A DNA stretch of 64,000 nucleotides from positions 2,355,102 through 2,419,101 of the forward strand of contig CP070761.1 of the NCBI GenBank assembly GCA_020348985.1. The letters are read 5' to 3'. Source of the DNA: Candidatus Thorarchaeota archaeon. GTDB taxonomy: Archaea > Asgardarchaeota > Thorarchaeia > Thorarchaeales > Thorarchaeaceae. Numbering within the stretch: position 1 is the first letter of the stretch; each line of letters begins with the position of its first letter. The translations under genes and the position numbers were made by a program. A model generated the notes under the pieces. That model ran no database searches and was not told the origin of the DNA. It saw only the letters and a program-made list of their open reading frames with translations. This document shows positions 50,032-59,411 of this stretch, piece by piece.

Positions 50032-51348
50032 ATGAGCTCTGAGAGCCAGCTCTGGCCCTTTCTACTGTTTCTTCCAAGGAGTTTTGAAGATCGACAAGAT
50101 TTCATCAAGTCGGTCTTGAGTTCAAGAGTGGCAGCAAGCGTGCTTTCTAGTTTCGATGAGACTGGTCGGGTCTACCAGAGGGATCTCGTTGAGGAGTTGA
50201 GCCACTCAAACAAGAGCATAATCGCCTACCTTAGGAGCCTGAATGATTACGGTCTAGTTGAAAGTGGTTCTACTGTTCGCGGAGGCAAGCGTGTCGTCTT
50301 TCACGAGCTTACCAGAAGTGGCTGGGGTCTTGCTCGATTCTTCTCGGAAGGTTTACCGTATGACCTTGGTGAGCTTACATCATTCCTTTTGGAAGACTAT
50401 CTAACACACCTTATAGCTCTCTATCGGGTCGAGAAGATGCCGGACGAAGTAATCTTCGACATCTTCACTCGGACTCGCGCAAAAGCCGTTCTTGAGGGCT
50501 CTCAGACATACGAAAGGCCTGACTTCATTTTGTTCGGTGCATCAGCATATCTTACGACGATTCAGTGTGAACAGATTCCAGCTCCGGGGTCCATTCTCTC
50601 TTGTTCTTCTCCAACCAGATCTCCTGGTGGCCCAACTGTCGACCTGGCGGCGACCTTGGCAGAAGACGGATTCCGAATATCATTCGTTTCATCAGTTGGT
50701 AATGACCAAGATGGTTGGAGAGTCATATCCGATCTCATAGGAAAAGGGGTCGATGTCTCGGACATAGTGATTGAGAATGACAAAACGACGAACGAGACTT
50801 TCGTTGTCGTTGACAAGAAAGGTGAGCGGACAATGGTTGGAATTGGAGACTCTACGTCTCTTTCGATAATCTCTCCTTCACAGGTTCCATGGGCAAAGGT
50901 AGGAAACGCGTCCGTCATCTACATCGGCGAAGTATTCATTGAGGTTGCCATCTCTATCGCTGCGTATGCACAGTCAAGAAACATCCCTGTTGTTTACCGG
51001 TGTTCGGTACCATACCTAGAGCTCGGTCTCGATAGGATAGAGCCAATTCTCAAGCAAGTTGATATTCTTGTCCTCTCCAATCGGGCGTGGCAGTATCTGC
51101 AGCAAAGTCATGGACCTAAAGCAATCGAGAAGCTCCAGGGCATCACCGAAGCGTCTATTCTGATAAAGAAGAAGAAATCGTACAGCGTCAGAACGAAGGC
51201 GAAGCGGCCGAAAACACTCCAGTGTCAGAAGTCAACTGACGACATTTCCAGCGAGTTCATGGCTGGTCTTCTAAATGGTATGAAGAACGGTCTTTTGCTG
51301 GAGAATGCAGTTCAGGTGGGCATCAGCCTGGAACTTGAAAGGGAATGA
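50032..51348 (+). CDS. Winged-helix regulator fused to degenerate PfkB-type sugar-kinase domain
   Basis: 438 residues. About 20-105 is a winged helix (RVYQRDLVEELSHSNKSIIA, YLRSLNDYGLVESGSTVRGG). A helical linker follows, then a PfkB/ribokinase fold from about 163 with SPGGPTVDLAATLAEDG and SVGNDQDGWRVISDLIGKGV. The catalytic loop D-T-x-G-A-G-D is replaced by a sequence around STDDISSEFMAGLL, with Ser at the catalytic Asp position, so kinase activity is probably lost. It is likely a sugar/nucleoside-sensing repressor or activator controlling the divergent transporter. GGAG lies eight bases before ATG 50032. Confidence 0.75.
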   Translation: MSSESQLWPFLLFLPRSFEDRQDFIKSVLSSRVAASVLSSFDETGRVYQRDLVEELSHSNKSIIAYLRSLNDYGLVESGSTVRGGKRVVFHELTRSGWGLARFFSEGLPYDLGELTSFLLEDYLTHLIALYRVEKMPDEVIFDIFTRTRAKAVLEGSQTYERPDFILFGASAYLTTIQCEQIPAPGSILSCSSPTRSPGGPTVDLAATLAEDGFRISFVSSVGNDQDGWRVISDLIGKGVDVSDIVIENDKTTNETFVVVDKKGERTMVGIGDSTSLSIISPSQVPWAKVGNASVIYIGEVFIEVAISIAAYAQSRNIPVVYRCSVPYLELGLDRIEPILKQVDILVLSNRAWQYLQQSHGPKAIEKLQGITEASILIKKKKSYSVRTKAKRPKTLQCQKSTDDISSEFMAGLLNGMKNGLLLENAVQVGISLELERE

Positions 51349-51353
51349 GCAAC

Positions 51354-52268
51354 TCAGTTGCTAGATGAGGCCAAGACCCAGAAGAATAATCCGCCGAGGA
51401 TCCAGACAAACAGGCCGGCCCCCAAGATTACACCTAGCGTTGCTCCCATACTCGATGACCCGAGGTTAACATGCATGTTTGTGAAGCGCTTGAAACCGCC
51501 CACATACATGGTTTCGTAGTCACAGTGAAACTCCTTGTCTATTATGGCTCCGCAAATCTCGCAGACAAAACGATTCTGTGCCACCGCCCCAATAAGACTA
51601 TCCAGATTGCAGCCGATGAATCCCGTCAACACGGCGAGTGGAACTATGAAGACAAGCTGTTCGGGAGAACCAATAGGAACTGATCCTGGTGCGAGAAAGT
51701 GAAATGCGAGAGCAATTATCCCAACAACAATGCCCGCCAGAAGTGCTACGCCCTCTCCTAGGAGCGATACAGCACCTATTGTTCCTCTCGGTACTTTCCT
51801 CCTAAGATGAGTAATCAGCCTCGGCTTTCTCTTGGAGAAGACTCCTATCTCACTGGCCAGCGTGTCTGCAGTCGTTGTCGCCACAGCTCCAACAAACCCT
51901 CCAAACATCCAAAACGCCAGATCTAAATTGCCCCCTACAGTTGCAGCGTAGATGCCAATCGAGAACATCAGAGGAATCATTCCACTACCTAGAACATTCT
52001 TCCAAGATCTCTTCCCCTTTCCCTCTTGAGCAAGACCTGCTTTTGCCTTGGCCTTGTACTTGAATTTCGTAGCCAGACCTGCGGAAAGGAAGAAGAACAG
52101 AAGTAGAGTAAAAGATGCAGGCCCTCCTGTATACCAAACCGCGAAGCCAATAATGAATGCACTGATGAGGCCTGAAATGTCAACGAACCCTGCTTTGTAG
52201 GCCAACGTACCCATCACCGCCATCACGAGAATGCCAGAGAGTGCACGGTTCGCGAGTATTTCTAACAA
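51354..52268 (-). CDS. DUF92/TIGR00297-family membrane protein
   Basis: 304 residues with about seven transmembrane helices. Family motifs are GFVDISGLISAFIIGFAVW, FFFLSAGLATKFKYKAKA, SWKNVLGSGMIPLM and ATTTADTLASEIGVFSKRKP. Eukaryotic relatives (TMEM19, plant VTE6) include an isoprenyl/phytyl-phosphate kinase; in archaea a prenyl-phosphate role is plausible but unproven. The start is TTG 52268. A pair of cysteines (VCEICG) lies near residue 240. The stop is five bases from the convergent regulator stop. Confidence 0.8.
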   Translation of the reverse strand: MLEILANRALSGILVMAVMGTLAYKAGFVDISGLISAFIIGFAVWYTGGPASFTLLLFFFLSAGLATKFKYKAKAKAGLAQEGKGKRSWKNVLGSGMIPLMFSIGIYAATVGGNLDLAFWMFGGFVGAVATTTADTLASEIGVFSKRKPRLITHLRRKVPRGTIGAVSLLGEGVALLAGIVVGIIALAFHFLAPGSVPIGSPEQLVFIVPLAVLTGFIGCNLDSLIGAVAQNRFVCEICGAIIDKEFHCDYETMYVGGFKRFTNMHVNLGSSSMGATLGVILGAGLFVWILGGLFFWVLASSSN

Positions 52269-52533
52269 TCAGTCCACATCCAAATTCCGCTTTCACATTT
52301 AGTGGTTTCAGTTATTGCTAGTTATAATGACTAAAGTTCTATGGTCATAAACCAGATGACGGAAATCCTGTTACCTTAACAAGGAAGCCCCGTGGCATTC
52401 CATTTATACCTTTTCTCTGGCCCATAAACAATGTCGAAGTTGACTTCGTTGGAATCATCATTTGTACTGACAGAAGCCAGATATGTGCACATAGTAATAT
52501 TCTATGATGATAGAGCTGTTCGTTTGTGCAGAA
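52269..52533. other. AT-rich intergenic region
   Basis: No gene seen. A minus-strand TATA-like CATTATAAC near 52325 fits the DUF92 promoter. The rest carries scattered AT-rich sequence without strong repeats. Confidence 0.35.
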
Positions 52534-55500
52534 TCAATAAATGGTGAACCGTTTATCCTGCACCTCAATTGCCCTGGCTGGAAGAGGGCGTCCGGACTCA
52601 GAAATGACTAGCTCCAAGTAATGGCCTGTCACGACCTCTAGATCTGGCGTTATCCATCGAACTTTCTCATCGAAGCTTGCGGATTCTTTCCTCCAAACCA
52701 AAGAGAACTCCTCTACCGGCTTACGACGAGTCATGACTCTGAGCATGATCTCAAGACCTTCATTACCTTCTCTAACAGAGTGAATACTGATGTGAATCCA
52801 AATCGGTGTCTTCCTGGGAACCAAACCCAGAATCTCTTCTCCGCTCTCGTCCTTCAGCACGAATTCCGCTCTAAATACTGCATCTGAGATGGCCTTCACT
52901 TTGAGCCGATGCACTCGCTCCAAGTTCCTTTTCCCACACGTGAGTCTTGCCTTTAGATGTGCTGTGCTCATCTCTACGCTCAGCGGTACTCTGAATTGCA
53001 GCGCGAACATTCTGGTCTCTTCATCCTTGATGTCAACATCTTGTGAAAGAATCGATATCGCTCCACTCTCGGAATCCAGCTGTACTTCCAACTTGCCTGT
53101 AAGAGTCTCACCGGAGGTATTTGTGACATGGAGGGCTGAACTTACGGACTCGTCTGGCGTCACAAATGTCGGTGCCCCGCTGAAGACGATTTGCGCGATT
53201 TCGCTCTCTGCCCTCTCTGTCAGCTCGATCTCGGTACTGGCAGTATCCAGCCTGATTCCTGCATAGAACATAGCAGCCACTAATGTCACTCGTTCAGCGT
53301 TAAGCGAAGATACCTCCGGTATTGTGTATGGTCCAAATGAGATTGAGAGATTCCTGCTCGGCTTCACCGGTTGATTCGATAATTCATGGGTCTCGCCATC
53401 GGGGAATTCGAGGATCAATAGGAGACTTGCGGGTTCTCCCAGTTCTGTGTTTCTACGGACTCGAAGCCATCCAGATATTGAATCGCCAATTCTGGCCTGG
53501 GCTGGTGCCCTTAGTGAGTCAATTGTCATTCTAACGCCCATTTGTAGGATCGCAAACCTGGGTGATTCTGCAGCAGCTACTTCTGTTCCATTGTCGTATA
53601 ATACTGCTCTTACAATGCCCAAGTTCTCACCCGGAGAATCTCTGCTCATAGATGGAACTCTCCATTCAAACCGCAGCGACTCGCCAACCAACTCTTGCGC
53701 AGGAATGTCTACAATCGGCACATGGATTCCTGCTTCGTTTGAGAACTCAACGAGTAACCTTGATGTCTTCTGCAGCCTCCGCCCGATTCCTTTCAGACCA
53801 ATCTCGCCATGGATTATCTCTCCTGGGGCATGTTGGCCTTTGATGTCCGTTCTCAAAAGGAGGTGCATCTCTCTTCTGCCGAATCCTACATAGAACGGTC
53901 TCGATGCTGAGGAAGCTACTTCATTTCCCATTTCATCCTTGATACTTATCCGTAACAAACACCTTTCAAGTCCATCTGAAAGGCCTGCTGGAATTATGAG
54001 GGGACGAAAGTCATCGTTGCGAATCGCCAATGCTGCAATTTCATCTACAGAAATCTCTCTAGACGAGGCCGCGTATGTTGTCTCCTTGTCCTGTGCCACT
54101 ACTTCGACTGTGCATGTGATCTGAGTTCCTCCCGGATAGTTTGTGTCGATCTCGCCAGTAAACAACACTGGAGCATCCCCGTCGGCAAACTGCGTTATCG
54201 ACGCCGGTCTGACATTGGCGCTTATCCAGTACGTATTGATAGTGCGTGAGAAGACTAGCCGCTTCCCGGCGAAGCTGACGTCTGCGATGATATTGTAAGC
54301 AGTTGCCAGTTTTTCCGTCTTGAACCCAATTGTGTGCTCTTGCGTTGAGTCTTCTTCCAGAAGGGGCAGAAGGAAAGAATCTTGTGATATTGGTCTTCTT
54401 TCAGAATCCTCTACTGAGTAGGATAAGGTGAGATCTCTGACTTCTCTCCCTGTCTGGTTGTCCAGCCGGATGACAAACTCTGTGCTTTGACCGGCAAACA
54501 CTCTCTCATTCTGCAATACTATCTCATGTTCTAGACCCTTCCACCAGCATATCCACTGAGGAAGACGGGGAGTTCCTCCAAGAGGATCGTAAAGCCAATT
54601 CGTGCAGCACTCTCTTGCTATGTCTGCGAGTTTTCGAAGCAGAGTCATCATGTTCAGATTTGATTTCGCAAACACATCAAGTTGATAATCTGCCCCAGTT
54701 GTTTTGGGCTCGACTATCTCGCTGCCAAAGAGCGAAACAAGGAGTGCTTGCATAAACGGATTATCAATAGCGTTCAACTCCTCTAGTTCGTCTCTGACCA
54801 GAAAGAGCATAGAGACAACTGCATCTGCCATGAACCTGTTTCTACGTTGAATATCGAACGACCCGTTGTCATCAATACTGCTGTTGTAGATGTCAAGATA
54901 ATCGGAATCCGCTTCAGAGGAAGTAGGACGAAATGGGGCCCAAAGTCCTGCCGTCAATGCCGCCATTCGGTTAACTGAAAGGGATTTCGCCCCGACATCG
55001 GGAACTCTCTTGCCACTCTCGTGCATTCGTTTTGCCTTTAGTGCCAATGCCTGGAGCAATAGAGCGATACCAATCCTTCTGGGCACTGATAACTGAGTAT
55101 CAAAGACACGTACCTCGATAGTCCCATAATCGGTGAAAGGGTAGACGTCCACCATCCGGGCAAAGCTTCTATTGACGTGGCGGGCGAATCCCTCCTTGTC
55201 AGGCTCCTCAAGGTGAGGGATGAATTCGAACTCGCTTGTTGGTCCCATCTGAGTTGTGTTCCTATGTAGTCTAATAGACCTTAGACATCGTGGAGCTATG
55301 GTTCTGCCTTCATCATCGACTGAAACGTTGTTTGTGGGTTTCTTGTTCTCAAAGGGAGAATTGACGCTAAGAGCTATCAGATGCGGGATATGATTTCTAA
55401 TCATGTTGTAAACGGCGAGTCTTGTGCCATCATCAATATCGGGTCCTAGTATATGATGATGCTCGCCGAAAGAGAGGTTCTTCAGATACTCCTGAGTTGG

Positions 55501-55965
55501 ATTTAGCCCAGTTGAGACAAGGATTGCACGTGATTCTTCGGGTATCGACTCGTGTGACACCGCTATAAGGGTCTGCACCCACCACGCCAACTCCTCCAGT
55601 GTAGTGCAGGGAGGAGACGCGACCTCAAGAATCCAAGTCAGACTGGTAACGTTTGGGTCATGTCCAACAAGAGTATACTCTCTAAAGACACCATCTGGTC
55701 CTTCATAGCTAGCAACAATTCTAGAGCCACGTTCGCCTTCTTCAGTCTGGGTCGAGTATTTGTACTTCCTCTTGACAGAATCCACAGTGGAGGATCGAAT
55801 TCTATGATCTATAAGCTCCTTGGCCTTTGACATAATGCTGTCAAAGATAACAAGTATTTCTTCACCGCGAATCCAAGTGCCGTCCCTTCTGATTACCTGT
55901 AGTTCAGCCTCGATTCCGTGAACGAATGGAAGAGAAGACTCACCGCTTTCCGAATTCTTGGACAT
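52534..55965 (-). CDS. Giant GCS2-like carboxylate-amine ligase fused to Ig-like repeats
   Basis: 1143 residues. About 1-480 match the glutamate-cysteine ligase GCS2 family: HGIEAELQVIRRDGTW at the N-terminus, SLTWILEVASPPCTTLEEL near 115, FGEHHHILGPD near 175 and TIEVRVFDTQLSVPRR near 300. The rest (about 500-1143) is a string of beta-sandwich segments of CARDB/Ig type (FVIRLDNQTGREVRDLTLSY; LLILEFPDGETHELSNQ). It has no signal peptide or transmembrane helix, so it is likely cytosolic. The usual family size is under 500 residues. The companion helical gene 55983-56429 lies 17 bases upstream in the same transcript. Confidence 0.75.
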   Translation of the reverse strand: MSKNSESGESSLPFVHGIEAELQVIRRDGTWIRGEEILVIFDSIMSKAKELIDHRIRSSTVDSVKRKYKYSTQTEEGERGSRIVASYEGPDGVFREYTLVGHDPNVTSLTWILEVASPPCTTLEELAWWVQTLIAVSHESIPEESRAILVSTGLNPTQEYLKNLSFGEHHHILGPDIDDGTRLAVYNMIRNHIPHLIALSVNSPFENKKPTNNVSVDDEGRTIAPRCLRSIRLHRNTTQMGPTSEFEFIPHLEEPDKEGFARHVNRSFARMVDVYPFTDYGTIEVRVFDTQLSVPRRIGIALLLQALALKAKRMHESGKRVPDVGAKSLSVNRMAALTAGLWAPFRPTSSEADSDYLDIYNSSIDDNGSFDIQRRNRFMADAVVSMLFLVRDELEELNAIDNPFMQALLVSLFGSEIVEPKTTGADYQLDVFAKSNLNMMTLLRKLADIARECCTNWLYDPLGGTPRLPQWICWWKGLEHEIVLQNERVFAGQSTEFVIRLDNQTGREVRDLTLSYSVEDSERRPISQDSFLLPLLEEDSTQEHTIGFKTEKLATAYNIIADVSFAGKRLVFSRTINTYWISANVRPASITQFADGDAPVLFTGEIDTNYPGGTQITCTVEVVAQDKETTYAASSREISVDEIAALAIRNDDFRPLIIPAGLSDGLERCLLRISIKDEMGNEVASSASRPFYVGFGRREMHLLLRTDIKGQHAPGEIIHGEIGLKGIGRRLQKTSRLLVEFSNEAGIHVPIVDIPAQELVGESLRFEWRVPSMSRDSPGENLGIVRAVLYDNGTEVAAAESPRFAILQMGVRMTIDSLRAPAQARIGDSISGWLRVRRNTELGEPASLLLILEFPDGETHELSNQPVKPSRNLSISFGPYTIPEVSSLNAERVTLVAAMFYAGIRLDTASTEIELTERAESEIAQIVFSGAPTFVTPDESVSSALHVTNTSGETLTGKLEVQLDSESGAISILSQDVDIKDEETRMFALQFRVPLSVEMSTAHLKARLTCGKRNLERVHRLKVKAISDAVFRAEFVLKDESGEEILGLVPRKTPIWIHISIHSVREGNEGLEIMLRVMTRRKPVEEFSLVWRKESASFDEKVRWITPDLEVVTGHYLELVISESGRPLPARAIEVQDKRFTIY

Positions 55966-55982
55966 TATTGAAACCCGAACCT

Positions 55983-56429
55983 CTAGTGGTCAGCCACTAA
56001 CTCGAATACATCCTTGATCTTCTCACTCAGTTCCCTGAGTCTGTACCAGCTGGATTCACGAGCTTCTCCCCTGGAGAGCCGCGCGACCATCTGGTCGTAG
56101 TCTGCTACGATGACATCTCGAAGAACTGAGATTGCTTTCTCATCATTGAAGTGTGAATCATTCACACGTCCGTCCTCAAGTCGCTTGGCCAGAGGTGCCA
56201 AGGCTTTCTCTGCTGAGTCTATGGATATGAGCGCTGACCTGAACTTCTCTTTTGGTTCTCTCATCGCATAGCCTCCCACCAATGGCGACATTCCTGCGCC
56301 GAGTGACCCTCTGCCTATGTCATCCAAAGCTTCCATTGCATCCTGCATATGATCATATGTGTCTGAAAGGACCTTCTTGATCGCTTTGAGAATTCGAGGC
56401 CTGTCAGACTCTTCTGTCATCCGAGTCAC
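55983..56429 (-). CDS. Unknown helical protein paired with GCS2-like giant
   Basis: 148 residues, all-helical, charged, with a short glycine-rich loop (GRGSLGAGMSPLVGGYAMRE). Family not recognised. GTG 56429 follows GGAG by five bases. It is the first gene of the transcript with the GCS2-like giant, so a shared function is likely, but nothing in the sequence names it. Confidence 0.6.
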   Translation of the reverse strand: MTRMTEESDRPRILKAIKKVLSDTYDHMQDAMEALDDIGRGSLGAGMSPLVGGYAMREPKEKFRSALISIDSAEKALAPLAKRLEDGRVNDSHFNDEKAISVLRDVIVADYDQMVARLSRGEARESSWYRLRELSEKIKDVFELVADH

Positions 56430-56509
56430 ATACTCTCCTCTGTATTGTACCTAGAAAAACAAACCGCATATGACGGCACACAAATGCCGCCCAAGTCATA
56501 TCACAACTC

Positions 56510-57571
56510 TCAGGTGATCTCTATTTCAGGCAACTCGCCGGCAAAGTGACAAGCAACCACGTGTTCGTCTCCCATGTCACGGTCCTCAGGGACTTCCCTG
56601 ACACAGATCTCCTGTGCGTAAGGACATCTCGGATGGAATCGACAACCTGGGGGTACGTTGATTGGGCTCGGCGGCTCGCCCTTGAGTGATTCGACACGAC
56701 GCTTGACAGTCGGATCTCCTGAAGGCACTGCTGAAATCAGAGCCCTCGTGTACGGATGAAGCGGATTGAAGGCCACTTCATGAGATGGACCCAGTTCCAT
56801 CAACTTACCTAGGTACATAATGCCGATTCGATGTGCAATGTAAGTTGCGACTGCGAGGTCATGTGTAATGAACAGGTACGTAAGACCAAGCTCTTCTCTC
56901 AGTTCGAGAAGAAGGTTGAGAATCTCTGCACGAATAGAGACATCGAGCATTGACACTGGTTCGTCTGCAACCATGAAGTCTGGGTGTAGAATCAGAGCCC
57001 GTGCGACAGAGATTCGCTGTCTCTGTCCGCCGCTCAGCTCGTGGGGATATCTATCAATGTAGTCAATTGCTGGTGTCAAAGCCACACTCTCAAGGGCCTC
57101 AAGAACCCGTTCTCTCTTCTGACTTGGTGTGAGTGGAATCTTGTGTACAACCAGGGGCTCAGAAACGATACCATAGATGCTCTGTTTTGGATTAAGTGAT
57201 TCGTATGGATCCTGGAAGGTTATCTGCATCCGTTTTCTGAGTTCCTTCATCTCGTTGCGATCGAGTGCTCCTAGGTCTTGATCAGCATAAGTCACAAGTC
57301 CGTCCGTGGGGGATTCAAGGTATAATATGCATCTGCCAGTTGTTGTCTTCCCACATCCAGATTCGCCCGCAAGCACCAGGACCTCGCCTTTCTTTATGTC
57401 AAACGTAAGGCCGTCAACGGCTTTTACAAAGAGTTCCTGTTTGTACAACAAGGATGATAGGAAGCCAGTATTGACCGGAAACCACTTGCGAAGCCCCCGT
57501 ACCTTGACAAGCGTGTCGCCTTCTCTAATTGCTCTTGCGTCTTCCGCGAATGAGGATTCTCTCATTGTCAT
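56510..57571 (-). CDS. Oligopeptide/dipeptide ABC transporter ATPase, OppF/DppF-type
   Basis: 353 residues. Walker A is GESGCGKTTTG near residue 74, the Q-loop region ITFQDPYESLNPKQSI, the signature LSGGQRQRISVARALILHPD near 180, and Walker B VADEPVSMLD. The C-terminal oligopeptide-type Cys motif is [15 protein letters not shown], which can bind Fe-S. It energises uptake of peptides or related solutes with the OppD protein next to it. AGGAGGT lies eight bases upstream of the ATG, 12 bases after the OppD stop. Confidence 0.9.
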   Translation of the reverse strand: MTMRESSFAEDARAIREGDTLVKVRGLRKWFPVNTGFLSSLLYKQELFVKAVDGLTFDIKKGEVLVLAGESGCGKTTTGRCILYLESPTDGLVTYADQDLGALDRNEMKELRKRMQITFQDPYESLNPKQSIYGIVSEPLVVHKIPLTPSQKRERVLEALESVALTPAIDYIDRYPHELSGGQRQRISVARALILHPDFMVADEPVSMLDVSIRAEILNLLLELREELGLTYLFITHDLAVATYIAHRIGIMYLGKLMELGPSHEVAFNPLHPYTRALISAVPSGDPTVKRRVESLKGEPPSPINVPPGCRFHPRCPYAQEICVREVPEDRDMGDEHVVACHFAGELPEIEIT

Positions 57572-57583
57572 CTTGCTTACCTC

Positions 57584-58573
57584 CTAGTCAATATCAGTTC
57601 TGAGTTCGCCCTTGAGCTGTTCTGCGAAGTGACATGAGACCCATCTGCCTGGGTCTATCTCTTCAGAGGCAGGCTCTTCGCGAGAACAGATTTCCTTTGC
57701 GTAAGGACATCGAGGATGGAATCTGCATCCGGTGGGTGGATCGATAAGGTCCGGAGGAGATCCGGGTATTGAGGTCAACGTTTTCTTTTCTGCCTTGACC
57801 ATGCTGGGAATCGCCCCAACCAAGCCCGTTGCGTAGGGATGAACAGGGTCCTTGTAGACTGATACTACGTCAGCAAGCTCGGCAATACGGCCGGCGTACA
57901 TAATTGCAACACTGTCACATGTTTCCGCAATTACGCTCAGGTCGTGAGTGATTAGAATTAGGGAGAGACCCAAGTCCTTCTGTAGCTTCTGCATCAGCTT
58001 GAGAATCTGTGCCTGAATGGTGACGTCGAGGGCAGTTGTAGGTTCATCTGCGATTACTAGGTCTGGGTTGCAGGCCAGTGCCATCGCAATCATTGCACGC
58101 TGCCGCATCCCACCACTGAATTCGTGAGGATAGTTGTGAATTCGACCAGGGTCTAGACCCACCATTTCGAAGAGCTTTGCACACCGATCCAAGGCCTCTT
58201 CTTCAGTCACATTCTCATGCATGAGAATGGCCTCAGCTATTTGCTCACCAATCTCAAAGACAGGATTGAGAGCATTCATTGCGCCCTGGAAGACAATAGC
58301 TACGTTCTTCCATCGTATGTCACGCATCTCTCTAGCTGTCTTTCTGAGAAGGTCGTCTCCTTTGAAGTAGATGTTGCCTCCCACAACGTTGGCTGCTGGT
58401 GGGAGCAACTGCATAATGGAGTATGCAAGACTACTCTTTCCGCATCCTGACTCTCCTGCAAGTCCGATGGACTCTCCTGACTCAAGCTGCAGGGAAACAT
58501 CGTCGACTGCTTTGACGAAGCCTTTTTGGGTCTGGTAGTACATTCTCACATTCCGCATGTCAAGCAGATTCAT
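57584..58573 (-). CDS. Oligopeptide/dipeptide ABC transporter ATPase, OppD/DppD-type
   Basis: About 329 residues. Walker [14 protein letters not shown] is near residue 35, Q-loop [20 protein letters not shown], signature [20 protein letters not shown] near 150, Walker [14 protein letters not shown], and the C-terminal [18 protein letters not shown] 58573 has GGAGA eight bases upstream; ATG 58600 has none. It is divergent from the permease genes, and no peptide-binding protein gene is in the window. Confidence 0.9.
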   Translation of the reverse strand: MNLLDMRNVRMYYQTQKGFVKAVDDVSLQLESGESIGLAGESGCGKSSLAYSIMQLLPPAANVVGGNIYFKGDDLLRKTAREMRDIRWKNVAIVFQGAMNALNPVFEIGEQIAEAILMHENVTEEEALDRCAKLFEMVGLDPGRIHNYPHEFSGGMRQRAMIAMALACNPDLVIADEPTTALDVTIQAQILKLMQKLQKDLGLSLILITHDLSVIAETCDSVAIMYAGRIAELADVVSVYKDPVHPYATGLVGAIPSMVKAEKKTLTSIPGSPPDLIDPPTGCRFHPRCPYAKEICSREEPASEEIDPGRWVSCHFAEQLKGELRTDID

Positions 58574-58850
58574 TCTTCTATCTCCGTTTCGGGAATTCAT
58601 TGCTGACTTGGTACTACGAGTGGTTCAAGAACCGTACAAGCTCGTGGTCGTTTTGTGTCGCACTTATATAACTTGCTTTCCACGACAATATCGAAAAGAG
58701 CCGTTTGGCGAAACGACTGCTCGAGAGCTGCCTCTGTTACGGATGAGTCGAAACAAGGCTTTCTTTCGGATAACTGATACTGAATTGCTTCTATTGACTC
58801 TCAACCTGATTCGAAAACAGTAAAAGGGCATCCCCGTAAGGAGGGCGTGG

Positions 58851-59174
58851 TTGACCATGACAGTCAGGGCCTTTCCAGAGACAAGAGATGAACCCAGAAA
58901 ACGACTATTGCTAATCCCAATAATCCTCATAGCTGGAGGACTTGGTCTATCTATGCTTCATCCAGCTCTTCAGTTCATTGGTGCTGTTTTGGCCCTTGCA
59001 GGAGCACTGAGCGTGTTTCTTGTCGGCATGGTGTTTGCGGATCTCTGGGCAGCATCCAGAAGGACCAGGGACATCATCAAGGCCCGTGAGGAACGAGGAA
59101 TATCTGAACCCGAAAGACCTGTTGAAGAAGATCCGTTCATCGACATGCTTGCTGAGGACGATGATGAAGTCTGA
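58851..59174 (+). CDS. Small two-helix membrane protein
   Basis: 107 residues: a short basic N-terminus, two hydrophobic segments (LLLIPIILIAGGLGLSMLHP; FIGAVLALAGALSVFLVGMV) and an acidic cytosolic tail ending DMLAEDDDEV. The start is TTG 58851, six bases after GGAGG, or ATG 58857. It lies between the ABC ATPases and the permeases and may be an accessory of that transporter. Family not recognised. Confidence 0.6.
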   Translation: MTMTVRAFPETRDEPRKRLLLIPIILIAGGLGLSMLHPALQFIGAVLALAGALSVFLVGMVFADLWAASRRTRDIIKAREERGISEPERPVEEDPFIDMLAEDDDEV

Positions 59175-59411
59175 AGCTGCGGGGATTGAACATTTCTCCT
59201 CCATCCTCGCTTGTCCGCATTATTCACATTATCATTTTAGGTTTTCAAGTATGCAATGAACTAAGAGTATATGTATTAGAACAGTGAGGTTTTTTAGTGG
59301 ATACTCGCGCAGTGACGCGAAGTCTGTTCATTTGGTTTGACTGATTCCATTTGATGCAGTCACATCCCTCGTCTCGTGAGAACGGTTGGACCATTGAAAG
59401 GAGGAAGAAAA

